Positions 62,353 through 64,000 of a stretch of DNA of 64,000 nucleotides are shown here, piece by piece (positions within the stretch are counted from its first letter, which is position 1; each line of letters starts with the position of its first letter). The position numbers and the translations under genes are program-made. Location: NCBI RefSeq assembly GCF_003590095.1, contig NC_039494.1, positions 5,022,001-5,086,000 on the forward strand, in the 5' to 3' direction. Under the pieces are notes generated by a model. The model was not told the DNA's origin and made no database searches. It was given only the letters and a program-made list of their open reading frames with translations. This DNA is from Trichoplusia ni. Lineage: Eukaryota; Arthropoda; Insecta; Lepidoptera; Noctuidae.

Positions 62353-64000
62353 GAACTGTATAGGTGCCTATTGTCATGTTAATTGTAAAGAGGGATAATC
62401 GTACTTGAAATTGTCGTATTAATTTGTACAGTAGGGTACCGCGCTCATCAGGTGCGTTTGCGCATTTTCACGAAATAATTTAATATTATCTAGTGTTTAT
62501 TAAAATAAGATAGTATAAGACATATTTATCATATGATAATGAGTTGTAAGATTGGGTTTTGCGATTTATTGCTATCTGTTTAATAACATAAATAACAGGA
62601 TTTACGTTGTGTGATAGTAATAATAAGGACATATCGGAATCGTTCGGAGTTTAGGTAGGTATATTAGCTACGAGGTATCATAACATAATATAAAGTAGCC
62701 AACATAAAAAAACCTCGAATACTATAACATTTTATAAAGATATATACCATTAAAAAAATATTAAACAACAAAACCTTTATGGTCGTTTAGTAACATCAAA
62801 AACAAGATTTTCTCGTACAAAAGATCGTGTATCCATTAACGTGCGCGTGCGATACAAGCTCATATCGAGTTACTGATTGCAACTTCAATTTATTTCGTTC
62901 ATCATTTTACAAATTGCACACGAGCCCGTATAAAGTAATAACAAAGCGTAATTGCAATCGCCCTTGAGGATTATCTACCTGAGCGATCATTATCAATGGG
63001 TGCACAATACTGCATATCAGGGGATGATCCCTATTCACAGTATACTGCCACCTGTGCGCTGGTTACGTTTGGCGTGACGCCGGCCACGCGCCTTGCCCTC
63101 TCCCCACTTATATATTTTTTCTACCTCTATACATGTCTACTTGGTTGTACCAAGTGGGTCTCATATACGATTTTATTGTGTTTTATTGCTTCTTATTGGA
63201 AAAGGGATTCTATGGATGCTTCTCAGTCTGGAGTATTGTTGAAAATGTCTGCCGTTTTGCGTATGACTTCGAATGTAATTTAGTTGGGAATATTAGATTT
63301 CGAAATGGGTTTTTGATTTAGTCGTCTTGTTACTTGAAAGGAAAATATGATCAGTTCGAGTTAGGAGAATATTGAATTTATCATATAACGGTGTTTCATT
63401 TTTTATTTATTCGTTATCTGCTTTTTTTTTGTTTAAGAACAGACAGTATCACTTCCTTTCTATTAGAGGCTAAGGACAACTATTATTAGATGGATTAACC
63501 TTTATTACAGTTATGCCTACATTTAATTACCATGCTCTAATAAAATAACCAAAATATTTATACTGGTTTAATACCTATTTTATTCTCCTTTTTTTTTTAA
63601 TCAATTGTGCCCTGCCTAAATACTTTCTTTGATCTTACAATAAAGCCAAATATTGACCGATTGTTAAACAAGTGACAACCTTCGACAGCCATATTGTCCA
63701 ACTTGCCTACATAACACTGTATACTCCTCACAAAAGGGAAATCTCTGCGTTTATATCGTTTACATCTATATTACACGGTGTATAGCAGGTGGGGTGAGAG
63801 AGAAAGGGACAGGTGATGTGTGTTAGAGGGAGAGGGCGCGCTAGACGTTGGTAATTGGGATGTTGTTCTGGGAAGTGTAGGTCCAGCGGCGAGTTGCCTG
63901 GGAGATCTCCAAGAGCATGGAGGTGCCTCGATACCGCTCGTATTACCCCTGTGAGTGTCTCAGCAGTCTTTGTGTAACGAGGTGCCAGTGGGACGGCTCG
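62353..64000. other. Right-end stretch
   Basis: AT-rich sequence with short frames of no recognised family. At the edge (63881-63950) an exon-like frame with a good GTGAGT donor reads VQRRVAWEISKSMEVPRYRS, but its acceptor is purine-rich. It may be a coding exon or part of a transposon cut by the window edge. Confidence 0.3.

Overview
The window looks like nuclear DNA of a moth (Lepidoptera). It is strongly AT-rich, and its genes are split by short GT-AG introns. It carries dispersed sequences typical of moth genomes: tRNA-derived SINEs with a GGTTCGATCC B box, TCATCATCATC/CAGCCTATA elements, and a GTCCGAAACTAGTCGGGC-type repeat. I resemble these to noctuid-type genomes from memory and did not search. 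No bacterial, viral or CRISPR features are evident. Because single reading frames show only pieces of each gene, I rebuilt gene models by joining exons at consensus splice sites in matching phase and comparing the result with protein families I know.

Layout from left to right: 1-2772 is non-genic. 2773-12159 (+) is an RPGR-like gene with seven RCC1 blades and a C-terminal CTIL prenylation box. 14496-18336 (-) is eIF4E, with a 5'-truncated non-LTR retrotransposon (RNase H end) inside intron 2. 19029-25845 (+) is spermine synthase. 28196-30053 (-) is the ESCRT-III protein CHMP1. 30804-35085 (+) is Akirin. 37420-39519 (+) is GID8/TWA1. 41356-43232 (-) is nucleoporin Nup35/Nup53. 43630-51593 (+) is a DCAF15-like Cullin-4 substrate receptor. 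55308-55845 (-) is UBL4A/Get5. 56410-56757 (+) is a possible two-exon small gene. From 58288 (+) to near the right side lies the start of an unidentified acidic, Ser/Pro-rich, possibly nuclear protein whose end I cannot place.

The genes are mostly arranged as alternating divergent and convergent pairs. eIF4E/spermine synthase, CHMP1/Akirin, Nup35/DCAF15-like and UBL4A/candidate gene each share a short start-to-start gap of about 0.4-0.75 kb that probably holds a bidirectional promoter. They are housekeeping genes with different jobs (translation initiation, polyamine synthesis, membrane scission, transcription cofactor, ubiquitin ligases, nuclear pore, tail-anchored protein targeting), and I see no common pathway.

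I did not find a clearly new biological system. The items most worth a second look are the RPGR-like gene with its conserved prenylation box, a nested retrotransposon bounded by a 14-bp target duplication, two strong intronic hairpins, the candidate small gene beside UBL4A, and the unidentified gene at the right end.
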